A program made the position numbers and the translations under genes. A DNA stretch of 33,643 nucleotides from Deltaproteobacteria bacterium (GTDB lineage: Bacteria; Desulfobacterota; Desulfobacteria; Desulfobacterales; Desulfobacteraceae), in contig JAADHV010000005.1 in NCBI GenBank assembly GCA_013151635.1, positions 1-33,643 on the forward strand. Reading direction: 5' to 3'. Shown one piece after another: positions 6,972 through 15,644 of the stretch. The number at the start of each line of letters is the position of its first letter. Positions within the stretch are counted from its first letter, which is position 1. Under the pieces are notes generated by a model that searched no databases, was not told the origin of the DNA, and saw only the letters and a program-made list of their open reading frames with translations.

Positions 6972-8561
6972 TTACCCGGATTTGCCCATTGAACATATAA
7001 AAGATTTCACCTGGTTTCTGTCGATCTTGCCGGTTGGATTCAATGGCAGTTCATCAAAAACAACTACCTTTTTAGGCACCATATAATTGGGAAGGGTTTT
7101 CATGCAGAACCCGGTTATTTCCTTTTCATCCGTTTCTGCCCCCTGTTTCAGAGACACTGCAGCAACAGGAACCTGGCCCAGGATATCATCCGGTATCCCA
7201 AATACTGCTGCGTGTTTTACTTTGCCGGTTTTATATATCACCTCTTCTATTTCTGTGGGACTTACCCGGTAGCCTGAAGTTTTGATCAGCTCATCGGTTC
7301 TACCTTCGTAATAAATAAATCCCTGCTCATCCTGGTAAACGGTATCTCCTGAATATACCACTTTTTCACTGATCTGAAGCTCCGGAAGGGCAAAGGGGTT
7401 GGGTCTGAACATCTGAGCGGTTTTTTGGGGGTTATTCCAGTACCCTTGTGCCACATGGGCGCCCGCCTGGACAAGTTCCCCTTTTTCACCAGGCCTGCAA
7501 AGTTTTCCTTCTTTGTTCACAATCATGATCCGGGCATTGGGGATGGCCTTGCCAATGCTGTCCGGTCTTTTATCCACCTGATCCGGATCAAGATAGGTAC
7601 CACGGAAGGCTTCAGTCAGCCCGTACATGAGGAAAATCCGGGAATCAGGAAGTCTTTTCCTTAATTTTTTGACAGCGGTTTCAGGGAGCCTGCCGCCGGT
7701 ATTGGTCAGATATTTCCAGGCGGGAAAATCTTTGTGGCTCCATTGTTTTTGCAAAAGCTGAAGCCAGAGGGGCGGAATCAGTCCAAGACCAGTGATGGAC
7801 TCGGTTTTCATGGTTTTGAAAATATCATTAAGCAGCAGATAATTGATCAGCACACAAGTCGCACCACTGTAAATACTGGTGGTCAGCTGGCTTAATCCAT
7901 AGTCAAAACTGAAAGGAAGAACACTTAAAATTCTGTCCTGCGGCGTATTGTTCAGATAATGGGAGACGCTTTGGGCCCCGGCCAGAAGATTTTTCTGGGA
8001 GAGCACAACTCCCTTGGGCCTGCCGGTGCTTCCCGAGGTGTAAATAATGGCTGCAATATCGTTTTCAGTAAATGAAATCTCCGGAATGGCAGATGACATT
8101 TGACCGGGATCCTGTTCCCTTGATATAATTTTCTTTGAAAAATTTTCAGGGATATCCCCTTTGCCGTGTACAATAATGGTTTCAAGTTTCGGGCAGCTTG
8201 CGGTAAGGGATCCCAACTGACTCAGTCTTTGCCTGGTGGTAAAAAGGAACCTGGCACCGGAGTCGGCCAGAATATGTTCCACCTGGGGTTTCTTATGAAG
8301 GTGATTGATATCAATAAATATACCGCCGGACCGGTTTATCCCGTAAATGGACGTCACTTCCTCAATGGATTTTTCCATGTAAATCGCACAACGATCATTT
8401 TTTTTCAATCCGGCAGAGGACAAAAGAGCCTGTATTTTATCAACTTCCCTGTCAAGTTCATCAAAGGTCAATCGTTTATTTCTATAGACAAGCGCTTCTT
8501 TATCAGGAAGCACTTTAGCATTTCTGGCCAGGCAATCTGAGAGTGTTATAATCATAATCAT
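6972..8561 (-). CDS. Acyl-CoA ligase (AMP-forming), exosortase A-associated
   Basis: A 529-residue member of the ANL adenylating superfamily, of the XrtA-locus subfamily (TIGR03098 type). It activates a carboxylic acid as acyl-adenylate and passes it to CoA or a carrier. The motifs are complete: the P-loop YTSGSTGRPKG (174-184), the YGLTEAF segment, YSGDTVY and GRTDELIKTSGYRVSPTEIEE, and the C-terminal catalytic lysine in PTGKIDR. The start ATG overlaps the stop of the preceding unrecognised gene (ATGA), showing coupling. In related loci it is followed closely by the PLP decarboxylase; here the VapC/Phd cassette intervenes and a degenerate copy of its own 3' region lies beyond the cassette. 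No acyl carrier protein is in the window. The substrate is unknown. Confidence 0.9.
   Translation of the reverse strand: MIMIITLSDCLARNAKVLPDKEALVYRNKRLTFDELDREVDKIQALLSSAGLKKNDRCAIYMEKSIEEVTSIYGINRSGGIFIDINHLHKKPQVEHILADSGARFLFTTRQRLSQLGSLTASCPKLETIIVHGKGDIPENFSKKIISREQDPGQMSSAIPEISFTENDIAAIIYTSGSTGRPKGVVLSQKNLLAGAQSVSHYLNNTPQDRILSVLPFSFDYGLSQLTTSIYSGATCVLINYLLLNDIFKTMKTESITGLGLIPPLWLQLLQKQWSHKDFPAWKYLTNTGGRLPETAVKKLRKRLPDSRIFLMYGLTEAFRGTYLDPDQVDKRPDSIGKAIPNARIMIVNKEGKLCRPGEKGELVQAGAHVAQGYWNNPQKTAQMFRPNPFALPELQISEKVVYSGDTVYQDEQGFIYYEGRTDELIKTSGYRVSPTEIEEVIYKTGKVKHAAVFGIPDDILGQVPVAAVSLKQGAETDEKEITGFCMKTLPNYMVPKKVVVFDELPLNPTGKIDRNQVKSFICSMGKSG
7075..7148 (-). repeat. Ligase 3' coding segment, direct repeat 1
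   Basis: The intact partner of the repeat at 6183-6256; here it lies within the ligase gene and encodes part of its C-terminal domain, including CMKTLPNYMVPKK. The two copies share 63 of 74 bases in the same orientation, and the distance between them is filled by the ligase tail plus the VapC/Phd cassette. The flanking pattern is what integration by recombination at the ligase end, or a tandem duplication followed by decay, would leave. Confidence 0.9.
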
Positions 8562-9289
8562 ATCCGGGTTAATTTTAGTTTTCCAAGGTTAACCGTTTTT
8601 TTTGTCTCTTTTCCAAATGGGTCCATAAAACTGAATTCCCAAATTTTATACTTTTTTAAATCGTCATTTTTCACTGTCACATACGGCATGGCTTCAAAGG
8701 TGGGGCATATATATTCCATGTCCCCTGTCCTGTTCTGGGGTCTGATCTTCATCTGGGCCATGGGGGGATAAACATTATCAGATTCAGATGATAAAGAAAT
8801 CAGTTTTACTTCAGATACGAATAATTTTGCTTTTTTCTTTAATTTTCTGCCGGATAGTTTATAGAGAGGATCGCCCACAAAAGAGGCTATCCATCCAAGC
8901 AGATAGACCGGATCTTTGTTGTAAAAAGGTTTTACAGCAGGCAGTCTGAAAAGTTCGAGCCTGTTACTGCTGGTATAGCTGTAATAAATACGCCGATACC
9001 CAAGTTCCCATAATTTTGTTCCGGCCTTATTGTATTTGAGAATACCAGTTGAGGTCTTGCTTTGAATCACTTTTTCACCCGGGCATGTCCCCATATCAGG
9101 GACGGCGTATTTCATCGCGTAAACGGATTTGTCTATCAGACTTTTTGCCTGGATAGAATCAGATGCGTCAATGCGCATGGAAAAATACAGGTGCCTGTCA
9201 GGATATTTTTTTCTGTTTTGGATTGTAAAGGGTATGACAGAGAAAAAGTTTCCTACTGGCTTTTCTTTTTTATATACATCCGGGTGCAA
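8558..9289 (-). CDS. Unrecognised protein, probably missing its true N-terminus
   Basis: A 243-residue soluble-looking protein that I cannot assign to a family. It has no signal peptide, no clear membrane helix and many Lys, Tyr and Ser residues; three cysteines lie at about 74, 206 and further features are few. A PVYLLGWIASFVGDPLYKLSG stretch is the most hydrophobic part. The only possible start in this frame is TTG, with an in-frame stop three codons earlier and no ribosome site. A protein-like reading frame in another phase lies just upstream (9270-9428) and could be the real N-terminal part, implying a frameshift near 9275-9290. Its stop overlaps the ligase start (ATGA), so it belongs to the same transcript and perhaps the same modification branch. 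Confidence 0.55.
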   Translation of the reverse strand: MHPDVYKKEKPVGNFFSVIPFTIQNRKKYPDRHLYFSMRIDASDSIQAKSLIDKSVYAMKYAVPDMGTCPGEKVIQSKTSTGILKYNKAGTKLWELGYRRIYYSYTSSNRLELFRLPAVKPFYNKDPVYLLGWIASFVGDPLYKLSGRKLKKKAKLFVSEVKLISLSSESDNVYPPMAQMKIRPQNRTGDMEYICPTFEAMPYVTVKNDDLKKYKIWEFSFMDPFGKETKKTVNLGKLKLTRI

Positions 9290-9428
9290 AAGAGGCTGTC
9301 ACAGCCAGTGATCCGCTTAAAAATCCCCGGCCATTTAATCTGACATTAAATTTTCCTTCCTGCCGGAGTAAAACCCGGTCCGGAAAGTGATTTTCACCAT
9401 TTTCGATAATTATCAATCGAAGGGATAT
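9270..9428 (-). pseudogene. Out-of-phase open frame, likely 5' part of the 8558-9289 gene
   Basis: A 52-codon frame without a good start reads as plausible protein (including NHFPDRVLLRQEGKFNVRLN and then GRGFLSGSLAVTASF) and ends at a stop inside the first codons of the unrecognised gene. A single-base change of phase near 9285 would join the two into a protein of about 290 residues, starting perhaps at a TTG around 9416. No ribosome site is obvious. It could be a true frameshift mutation, a sequencing error or chance. The 157 bases between the deacetylase and the unrecognised gene hold nothing else that I can see. Confidence 0.35.
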
Positions 9429-9446
9429 TCATATGTAATAATCGGT

Positions 9447-10502
9447 CTATGACTGCTGAACCTGGCCGGATAATCCATGGATGAAAAGCGAGGTGGCAAA
9501 ATGTTCCACTTGATTTTGCCATGGTTTATAGCGGGCCCAGGTATAAAAATCCGTAAATTTGTTGTTTGATATGGCTGCTGTGGTCATTGCGGCCTTGTAT
9601 CCGTTTTGCCTGACCAATCGAATCACTTGTTCGTCATAGTCTGATGACTGACCATTGGGATAGGCGATAAAATATACAGGATGTCCGGTTTGTTCTTCAA
9701 TTATTTTTCTGGAAGTTGCAAGCTCCCATTGCAACTGCGACCCTGATATATTTGTCAAAATCGGATGGGTCATAGTGTGGGAGCCAAATGATATTTTATG
9801 ATGGCCCATTTCCCTGACCTGTGACCAGTTCAGAATCATTGCATTTTTATTAATTTTCATATTGGAGGTGTTTCCCAGGTCATTGAGGATCACACTAATA
9901 AGCTTAATTCGTTGATCATTGTCAGTTTTTTTCAACTGCTCCAATACCAGATGCGCTGCATGCAATTTCTGGTCTGTTGTTTCGATCTCTATTATTTTTT
10001 CATCCCAGGGGGGTATGATTTTTTTTTCCTGTGTTGTTTTAAAGGCATGTAATATCCGGTCAAACCAGAGAGGGGTTTGGGTATCTATGCAATCCACTGT
10101 AAGGAATATCGTTGCAGGCAAATCATATTTTTTTAAAATTTGATAGGCATTGGTATAGTTGTCTTCGTACCCGTCATCAAAAGTGATTGCAATGCATTGA
10201 TCCGGCAGTTTTTTATCTTTTTTAATGCAGTGATATATTTCTTCCAGTGAAAGAACATTATAGGATTGTGAGACATATTTCATCTGGTCGTCGAAATCCC
10301 TTGTCGATACACTGTCAATCGAAAAAGGATCTTTATAATCATTGATGCGGTGATAAAACAGGATTCTGAACGGATTTTTATTTTTTTTCTGATAAAAACT
10401 TTGAATCTTGAGCAGATATCGGATAATGCCGGATTTATATAAAAAAGAGGAAAGGCCTCTCTTGATATTTCCAGGTGACAACTTTTTATTCAGGGGTTTC
10501 AC
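9447..10502 (-). CDS. Polysaccharide deacetylase (NodB/CE4) family protein
   Basis: A 351-residue protein with a NodB homology domain: the metal- and base-bearing motif ITFDDGYEDN (Asp109, Asp110) and the second motif SHTMTHP (His242, His246). It should remove N-acetyl groups from amino sugars of the glycan. The N-terminal 45 residues are basic and carry no clear signal peptide, as in many locus-encoded deacetylases. Between motifs 1 and 2 there is an insertion of about 90 residues (roughly 150-230) that is longer than in minimal CE4 enzymes. The start is GTG with a poor ribosome site; a later start is possible. It is distinct from the XrtA-type deacetylase at 18641-19507, so the locus has two. 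Confidence 0.8.
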   Translation of the reverse strand: MKPLNKKLSPGNIKRGLSSFLYKSGIIRYLLKIQSFYQKKNKNPFRILFYHRINDYKDPFSIDSVSTRDFDDQMKYVSQSYNVLSLEEIYHCIKKDKKLPDQCIAITFDDGYEDNYTNAYQILKKYDLPATIFLTVDCIDTQTPLWFDRILHAFKTTQEKKIIPPWDEKIIEIETTDQKLHAAHLVLEQLKKTDNDQRIKLISVILNDLGNTSNMKINKNAMILNWSQVREMGHHKISFGSHTMTHPILTNISGSQLQWELATSRKIIEEQTGHPVYFIAYPNGQSSDYDEQVIRLVRQNGYKAAMTTAAISNNKFTDFYTWARYKPWQNQVEHFATSLFIHGLSGQVQQS

Positions 10503-10525
10503 GATGAAATTTTACCAAATTAAAC

Positions 10526-11281
10526 TTATTTAAGAGAATAAAATCCGTTTTTAGGCGCGCCTTTATAGACAATCAGGGCTTTTTGTTTTAGATTTGAAAT
10601 ATCGCGTTGTGCGGTTTTCTTTGATATATTCCAGTGAGTCGCAATGTCATCTGCTGAAACTTTAATGCCCTGGCTGATTTGATCAATAAACCATTGCTGC
10701 CTTTTATTTACAGGGACATTTACAGGGAATTCTTCTATTGTTTCAGGATGGGGCTCAAAAATCACTTTTAATGTGACGCCCTGTTCTATCCATTCGGGCT
10801 CAGGATACCCGTCAGCTTTGCATGCATTAATGATTCTGCTGTAGCCGCTTCCCCACTCCTCCATAAAACCAAGCTCTCTGAAAACTCTGCATATAACCCT
10901 GTTCCTTACTTTACTGATGCCTGATTTAAAATCATCGATAGTCATCCCAAATGGCAGCATCCCCGGATTCTGAATTTCCATACGATCAGAAAATATGGAT
11001 ATAAAAATACGCATGCCTGTTATGGAATAATCAGTATGAGCCAGAGCATTTAAAAGGACTTCCCTTACAGCGAGCTCAGAGTAAGCTGAAATATCTTTTC
11101 TGTGAAATGATTTTATTTTTGGATAAAGGCGTGTATTGCGTTTAATAAATTTAGGAACAGCATCAATTGCATCAAAAAGCGTACCTTCAATATCCAGACG
11201 ATCAATAAATTCCGATTTGTCAGTTCTTCTGAACCTGGCACAGTTTACTTGTGCATAATGAAGTCCTCTTCGAATTTCCAA
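10526..11281 (-). pseudogene. N-terminally truncated AlbA/HATPase-type transcriptional regulator
   Basis: A 251-residue frame matching the C-terminal two thirds of the ATP-binding regulator family that combines an N-terminal Schlafen-like AlbA_2 domain with a GHKL-type HATPase_c_4 domain. Seen here: the FIDRLDIEGTLFDAID linker, the N-box-like ELAVREVLLNALAHTDY (Glu74, Asn78), the MEIQNPGMLP ATP-lid region, and a C-terminal winged helix (about 195-251, ADDIATHWNISKKTAQRDIS). The whole AlbA_2 domain, normally about 150 residues or more, is missing; the frame opens at a TTG without ribosome site and an in-frame TGA lies 11 codons upstream. It sits between the asparagine-synthetase-like gene and the deacetylase and has no role in glycan synthesis that I know of. 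It is probably a remnant, but could be expressed by read-through. Confidence 0.7.
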
Positions 11282-11358
11282 GCCTGTGATAATTTATACC
11301 GATAACTTTGTATTCAGAAGGAGGATCATAAAAATAAAAGAGACAGCGATTATATATT

Positions 11359-13209
11359 CTATTTTTGTTTCAACCACAATTCAAGAATTAAATAAACCCA
11401 GAGGTTATCGCCATAATATGTTGTTTCATCTTTTTCAAATTCATCTTTCATCAAATGTATAAAATCAGGCTTGATATAGTTGGATATTTCGGGTTTGCCC
11501 GTGAAAAGTGTGTCATAAAGAAGTTCATGCATTTTTTTATCATTTTTGAACCAGGGCGTAACAGGCAGCCCCATGCCATGTTTTGATTTATTAATAATTT
11601 CATCCGGCAGAAAACCTTTCATGGCCTGCTTGAAAATATACCTTCCCTTACCCCATTTCACTTTTAATTCGGGAGGAATGGTGCATGTGAAATCTACAAG
11701 ATCCCTGTCAAGCAGTGGATAACGGACCCTTAATCCTGCTGCTTCAACCATCTGGGTGACTTTTCTTATATCATTGTCTGTTATCGTAAATTTCATATCA
11801 AGGTATAGCAGCCGGTCGGTATCATCTGCCGGGGCTGCATTCTGATAATGTTTTTTTGCTATATTTATGAATGAATTAAAATTAACCCCATCAATAAAAT
11901 CCTGCCTGAAAATAGTGCCCGGGGTTACCTCGGCAAGGAGATTATAGGAATAAAATCTTTCCGGATTAGAGATATTTGCCCTGCGGACATATCGTTTTGC
12001 TTTATAAAAAATTCCTTTGTCCGGCATGATTGACAGCATAGGTTCAACCATTTTTGTCCGGATGATTCCAGGCAGGTTCAGGTATCTTTGAAAGACCAGG
12101 TTTGTTACATATCTTTCGTTCCCCCCGAATATTTCGTCCCCGCCATCTCCGCCAAGCATGACTTCTATGCCCTTTCCTGCTGCATGATGTGCACAGTAAA
12201 AAGCGGGTATGACAGATGCGTTCCCAAAGGGTTCATCATATATTCCGGGCAGGCGTTCTATTAAACTTGTGACATCCTGCGGTGTCACATAATATTCATG
12301 GTAATCGGTTTTAAATCGCTTGCAGGCTATCCTGGCATAATCAAGCTCATTATATCTGGGATCATCAAATCCGATGGAAAATGTCCTGGCAGGCTTTCCT
12401 GCAAGCTGTGTATAAAAACCTGCAATGGAACTTGAATCTGTTCCTCCGGAAAGGAAACAGCCTGTTTTTTCATAAGAAGATAATGGGACAAAAACATCGA
12501 CCGCGTTTTTTACATGATTGCGAATCTTTGATACCCAGTCTTTCTCAGTTAAAGACCTGTCCGGCTGATAAGCAATATCATAGTGAGTAAGCCGGGTGAG
12601 TTTATTTTTTTTGTGGTGAAGACCTTTTCCTGGCTCTAGTTTAACAATTTCCCTGTAAATTGTTAACGGGCTGCAGATAGCCTGAAAAAACAGATAATGG
12701 AAAATAGCATCATTATTTATGCTTTTTGAAAATGTCTGTGCAAAAAGCAAATGGTTTATTCTTGTTGCTGCTGAAAAATTATCGTCTTGATTGGAATACA
12801 CAACAGGTTTAATCCCATAAGGATCGGTTACCACGTAAAGATCTTTATTCATGCCGTCCCAAAGGCCAAAGGCAAACGTACCCCTTAATCTGTCAACAAA
12901 ATTAATACCGTATTTCCGGTAAAGTTGCCAGAGGAACCGGCCCTTGTCCATAGCCCCTGAAGACTGCAGCCCTTCTGATTGACAAAGGGTGTCCAGGTTC
13001 GTTAAATCCATGTCATAGGCAATAGCGTTTTTCCCGTCTGACCACATGCCCTGATCGTCAAATTGCTTCCAGGATGCCAGAATAACATTATCATCAGTGA
13101 AAATAATGGTTTTTGCACCTTTGAGTTCAAGCTTATGGTTGATTTCAGATAAATTCTGGTTGTTATTTTTTGAAATATAGAAACCAGTTTGTGGAATATC
13201 AGTGTTCAT
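11359..13209 (-). CDS. Asparagine synthetase-like amidotransferase without N-terminal cysteine
   Basis: A 616-residue protein of the asparagine synthetase B family, the kind found in XrtA loci as an amidotransferase (TIGR03108/TIGR03104 relatives). The C-terminal synthetase domain is intact: PP-loop SGGTDSSS (254-261), EVMLGGDGGDEIFGGNERY, and the conserved RYPLLDRDLVDF. The N-terminal glutaminase-like domain keeps LRGTFAFGLWD and TDPYGIKPVVY, but it starts MNTDIPQTGFYIS instead of MCGI; the first cysteine is at 76. The Ntn nucleophile is therefore missing and glutamine hydrolysis should not occur. It may use free ammonia or another amine, or form another adenylate-derived bond. The start ATG overlaps the preceding glycosyltransferase stop by 11 nt, which fixes the start well. 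Confidence 0.85.
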   Translation of the reverse strand: MNTDIPQTGFYISKNNNQNLSEINHKLELKGAKTIIFTDDNVILASWKQFDDQGMWSDGKNAIAYDMDLTNLDTLCQSEGLQSSGAMDKGRFLWQLYRKYGINFVDRLRGTFAFGLWDGMNKDLYVVTDPYGIKPVVYSNQDDNFSAATRINHLLFAQTFSKSINNDAIFHYLFFQAICSPLTIYREIVKLEPGKGLHHKKNKLTRLTHYDIAYQPDRSLTEKDWVSKIRNHVKNAVDVFVPLSSYEKTGCFLSGGTDSSSIAGFYTQLAGKPARTFSIGFDDPRYNELDYARIACKRFKTDYHEYYVTPQDVTSLIERLPGIYDEPFGNASVIPAFYCAHHAAGKGIEVMLGGDGGDEIFGGNERYVTNLVFQRYLNLPGIIRTKMVEPMLSIMPDKGIFYKAKRYVRRANISNPERFYSYNLLAEVTPGTIFRQDFIDGVNFNSFINIAKKHYQNAAPADDTDRLLYLDMKFTITDNDIRKVTQMVEAAGLRVRYPLLDRDLVDFTCTIPPELKVKWGKGRYIFKQAMKGFLPDEIINKSKHGMGLPVTPWFKNDKKMHELLYDTLFTGKPEISNYIKPDFIHLMKDEFEKDETTYYGDNLWVYLILELWLKQK

Positions 13210-14407
13210 TAATCATCCTATATATACTTTTATAAACCGAGGTAGTTTTTGCCCAGGTATGATTTTCATTCACCCATTTTATTCCGTTAGACTGGAGAAT
13301 CTTTTTAAGGCCCTGGTCAGTTATAAGATTTTGGAGACAATCAGCCAGGGCATCAGCATTGCCTGCCTGAAATAAAAGACCGGTTTTCCCATTTTTTATC
13401 AATTCTTTATGGCCGCCCACATCGCTTGCCACAAATGCCTTGCCCATGGCCATGGCTTCAAGGGGCTTTAAGGGGGTTACAAGTTCGGTGAGGCGCATGG
13501 AATACCTTGGATAGGCCAGGATATCAATCAATGAATATACTCCTGCAATTCGTTCATGGGGAATTCTTCCCGGCATGATAACCTTGTCTTTTATACCAAA
13601 TTTTTCAGCTTTAGCAGTAAGTTCTGATTCCATTTCTCCACCGCCAACCAGCAGCAATACGGCATTATTATTGTGGCTGGCAATCCTGGAAAAAGATTCT
13701 ATGAGCAGATCAAGGCCTTCATATCGATAAAAAGATCCGATAAAACCGATGATGGTTTTATCTTTAAGATTCCAATTTTGAAAATATTCTTTATCCGGGG
13801 CCACGGGTTGAAGCTCTTCCGGGCTGATGGCGTTAAAAACCGGTGTTATTTTATTTTCCGGAAGGCCTCTTTTTATAAGATCGTTCTTTAAGCCGTTACA
13901 TAAAATGCAGACATGATCTACTTTTTTACAAACCCGGGTTTCTATAAACTTGGTGAGGTTGTATTTCCAGGAATTTTCCTGATAGGTCCCATGGTCAACC
14001 GCTGCATCTTCCCAGAATGCTCTTATCTCATATACCACCGGGATATTGAGTTTACGGGCAGCCCGGATAGCGGGAATCCCGTTGAGAATCGGGGAATGGG
14101 CATGGATAATGCCAGGGTTTTCCATTGAAGCTACTTGAAGTATTCTTTTATAAAGGCGATGCATCAGGTGCAGTTCTGAAATCATTGGAAAAGGGAAAGC
14201 ATTCACTTGTCCGGTTCTGTAATATTTTATGGCGTTGATGGTCTCTTTTAACGGGCTCGCTTTTTTAAGGCTTTCTTCATGTTTTGGAGATGTAAGGACA
14301 ATGGGATCATATCCCATATTTTTCTGGGCTGTAAATATATTCTGGCTTCTGAATGTGTAGCCGCTGTGAAGCGGGAGACTGTGATCGAGAATATGGAGTA
14401 TTTTCAT
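13199..14407 (-). CDS. Family-4 glycosyltransferase, exosortase A-associated
   Basis: A 402-residue GT-B glycosyltransferase of the XrtA-associated Daro_2409-like type (TIGR04063). The N-terminal ILHILDHSLPLHSGYTFRSQ is characteristic of that subfamily. The C-terminal Rossmann domain has IGFIGSFYRYEGLDLLIESF and the GT4 donor-binding block EAMAMGKAFVASDVGGHKEL (the E-x7-E-like region). It would add one sugar to the lipid-linked repeat unit at the cytoplasmic face. It starts 9 nt after the previous glycosyltransferase gene and overlaps the next gene by 11 nt, a tightly coupled arrangement. The donor sugar cannot be predicted. Confidence 0.88.
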   Translation of the reverse strand: MKILHILDHSLPLHSGYTFRSQNIFTAQKNMGYDPIVLTSPKHEESLKKASPLKETINAIKYYRTGQVNAFPFPMISELHLMHRLYKRILQVASMENPGIIHAHSPILNGIPAIRAARKLNIPVVYEIRAFWEDAAVDHGTYQENSWKYNLTKFIETRVCKKVDHVCILCNGLKNDLIKRGLPENKITPVFNAISPEELQPVAPDKEYFQNWNLKDKTIIGFIGSFYRYEGLDLLIESFSRIASHNNNAVLLLVGGGEMESELTAKAEKFGIKDKVIMPGRIPHERIAGVYSLIDILAYPRYSMRLTELVTPLKPLEAMAMGKAFVASDVGGHKELIKNGKTGLLFQAGNADALADCLQNLITDQGLKKILQSNGIKWVNENHTWAKTTSVYKSIYRMINEH

Positions 14408-14416
14408 TGCAAAACC

Positions 14417-15619
14417 TTATGGCTTGTATAGTCCGGCAAAATTTTTATCCCAGTTGTGATGTTGTAAAACAAAATCTCTTGCTGCGGTTCCAAGGTGTTT
14501 CCTCTTAATTTTATTATTCAGGAGATCAACAGCTTTCCGGGCAAATTTCTGAGGATCATCTTCAATTTCAAGTACCTGTTTCACTTCAGAATTAATCCCC
14601 TGGACTGCCTGGGAAGTTGATATAATTGCCTTTCCCATGGACATGGCCTCCAGGACCTTATTTTGGACCCCCCTTGCTATGCGGAGGGGTATAATGCAGA
14701 GATCTGCTGCTTTATAATATTCCCTGATATCTTTGACAAAGCCTGTAACGATAATGGATTCATCTTTTTCAAGCGCTTTCACGGCCGGACCAGGATTGCT
14801 GCCTGCAATATAGAATTTTATCTCTGGGCTTTTCTTTTTGATTTCAGGCAGGATTTCTTTTGCAAACCAGGTGACGCCGTCAATATTTGCATAATAGTCC
14901 ATGGCGCCTGAAAAAACCAGCATGGGTGAAAAAAATGATTGGGTAATCTTTGTTTTTTCAGAATCAAAATACTGATAATCCACGCCGTTGGATAAAATCC
15001 GGATATCTTTTGCACCTGGGTGATATTTCACAAAAAGTTCTGCTTCTTTATGGGAAACAAAAATAGACTTATTAAATATTTTATTGATTTTTTTTTCAAA
15101 CTGCAACAGCCTTGAGGCTTCTTTTTTATAAATGATATTTAAAGGAAATTTTGTTTTTTGAGCATATTGATTCCATTTATCTGAATCAAGATCACAAAAA
15201 TCCATGATCAGGTTTTCAGGTATGTCTTTGATTCCTTTTGCCGGTTTAAATATATATTCGGCCATGGGTGATGAAAAACAGATGACTGCATCATATTTTT
15301 CTGACATGGTCCATTTGTTGAATGTATTTTGAAATTTTCTTTGATAAAAATATCCCTGGGATATGCTTTGACCGGATAAGAGGCTTAAAAAACCTTTTAT
15401 TTTTGCAATTTTTTTGTTTAAAGGGAAAACCTTTACCTGCCTGCAATACTTTTTAAGATTTTGTGCATATTTTAGATCTTCGGGTTCATCTGCAAGAGAA
15501 ATCAAGTCAATGGTATTGTTTTTTGACAGAAATTTAATCTCGTTAAATGATCTTATTTTGTCTCCTTTATTGGGCGGGTATGGTATCCGGTGGCAGAGAT
15601 ATAGGATATTTTTTGTCAT
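14417..15619 (-). CDS. Glycosyltransferase, XrtA/PEP-CTERM-associated (TIGR03087 type)
   Basis: A 400-residue GT-B enzyme of the sugar transferase subfamily restricted to EpsH/XrtA loci (stp1). The N-terminus ILYLCHRIPYPPNKGDKIRS is diagnostic. The C-terminal half carries LVFSGAMDYYANIDGVTWF, FYIAGSNPGPAVKAL and the donor-binding GVQNKVLEAMSMGKAIIST. It probably adds a sugar early in repeat-unit assembly. It follows the FemAB-like gene by 25 nt and precedes the second glycosyltransferase by 9 nt, so the three are co-transcribed. No membrane segment is seen. Confidence 0.9.
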   Translation of the reverse strand: MTKNILYLCHRIPYPPNKGDKIRSFNEIKFLSKNNTIDLISLADEPEDLKYAQNLKKYCRQVKVFPLNKKIAKIKGFLSLLSGQSISQGYFYQRKFQNTFNKWTMSEKYDAVICFSSPMAEYIFKPAKGIKDIPENLIMDFCDLDSDKWNQYAQKTKFPLNIIYKKEASRLLQFEKKINKIFNKSIFVSHKEAELFVKYHPGAKDIRILSNGVDYQYFDSEKTKITQSFFSPMLVFSGAMDYYANIDGVTWFAKEILPEIKKKSPEIKFYIAGSNPGPAVKALEKDESIIVTGFVKDIREYYKAADLCIIPLRIARGVQNKVLEAMSMGKAIISTSQAVQGINSEVKQVLEIEDDPQKFARKAVDLLNNKIKRKHLGTAARDFVLQHHNWDKNFAGLYKP

Positions 15620-15644
15620 GTATGAATTTTATGCTTAATAAAGT

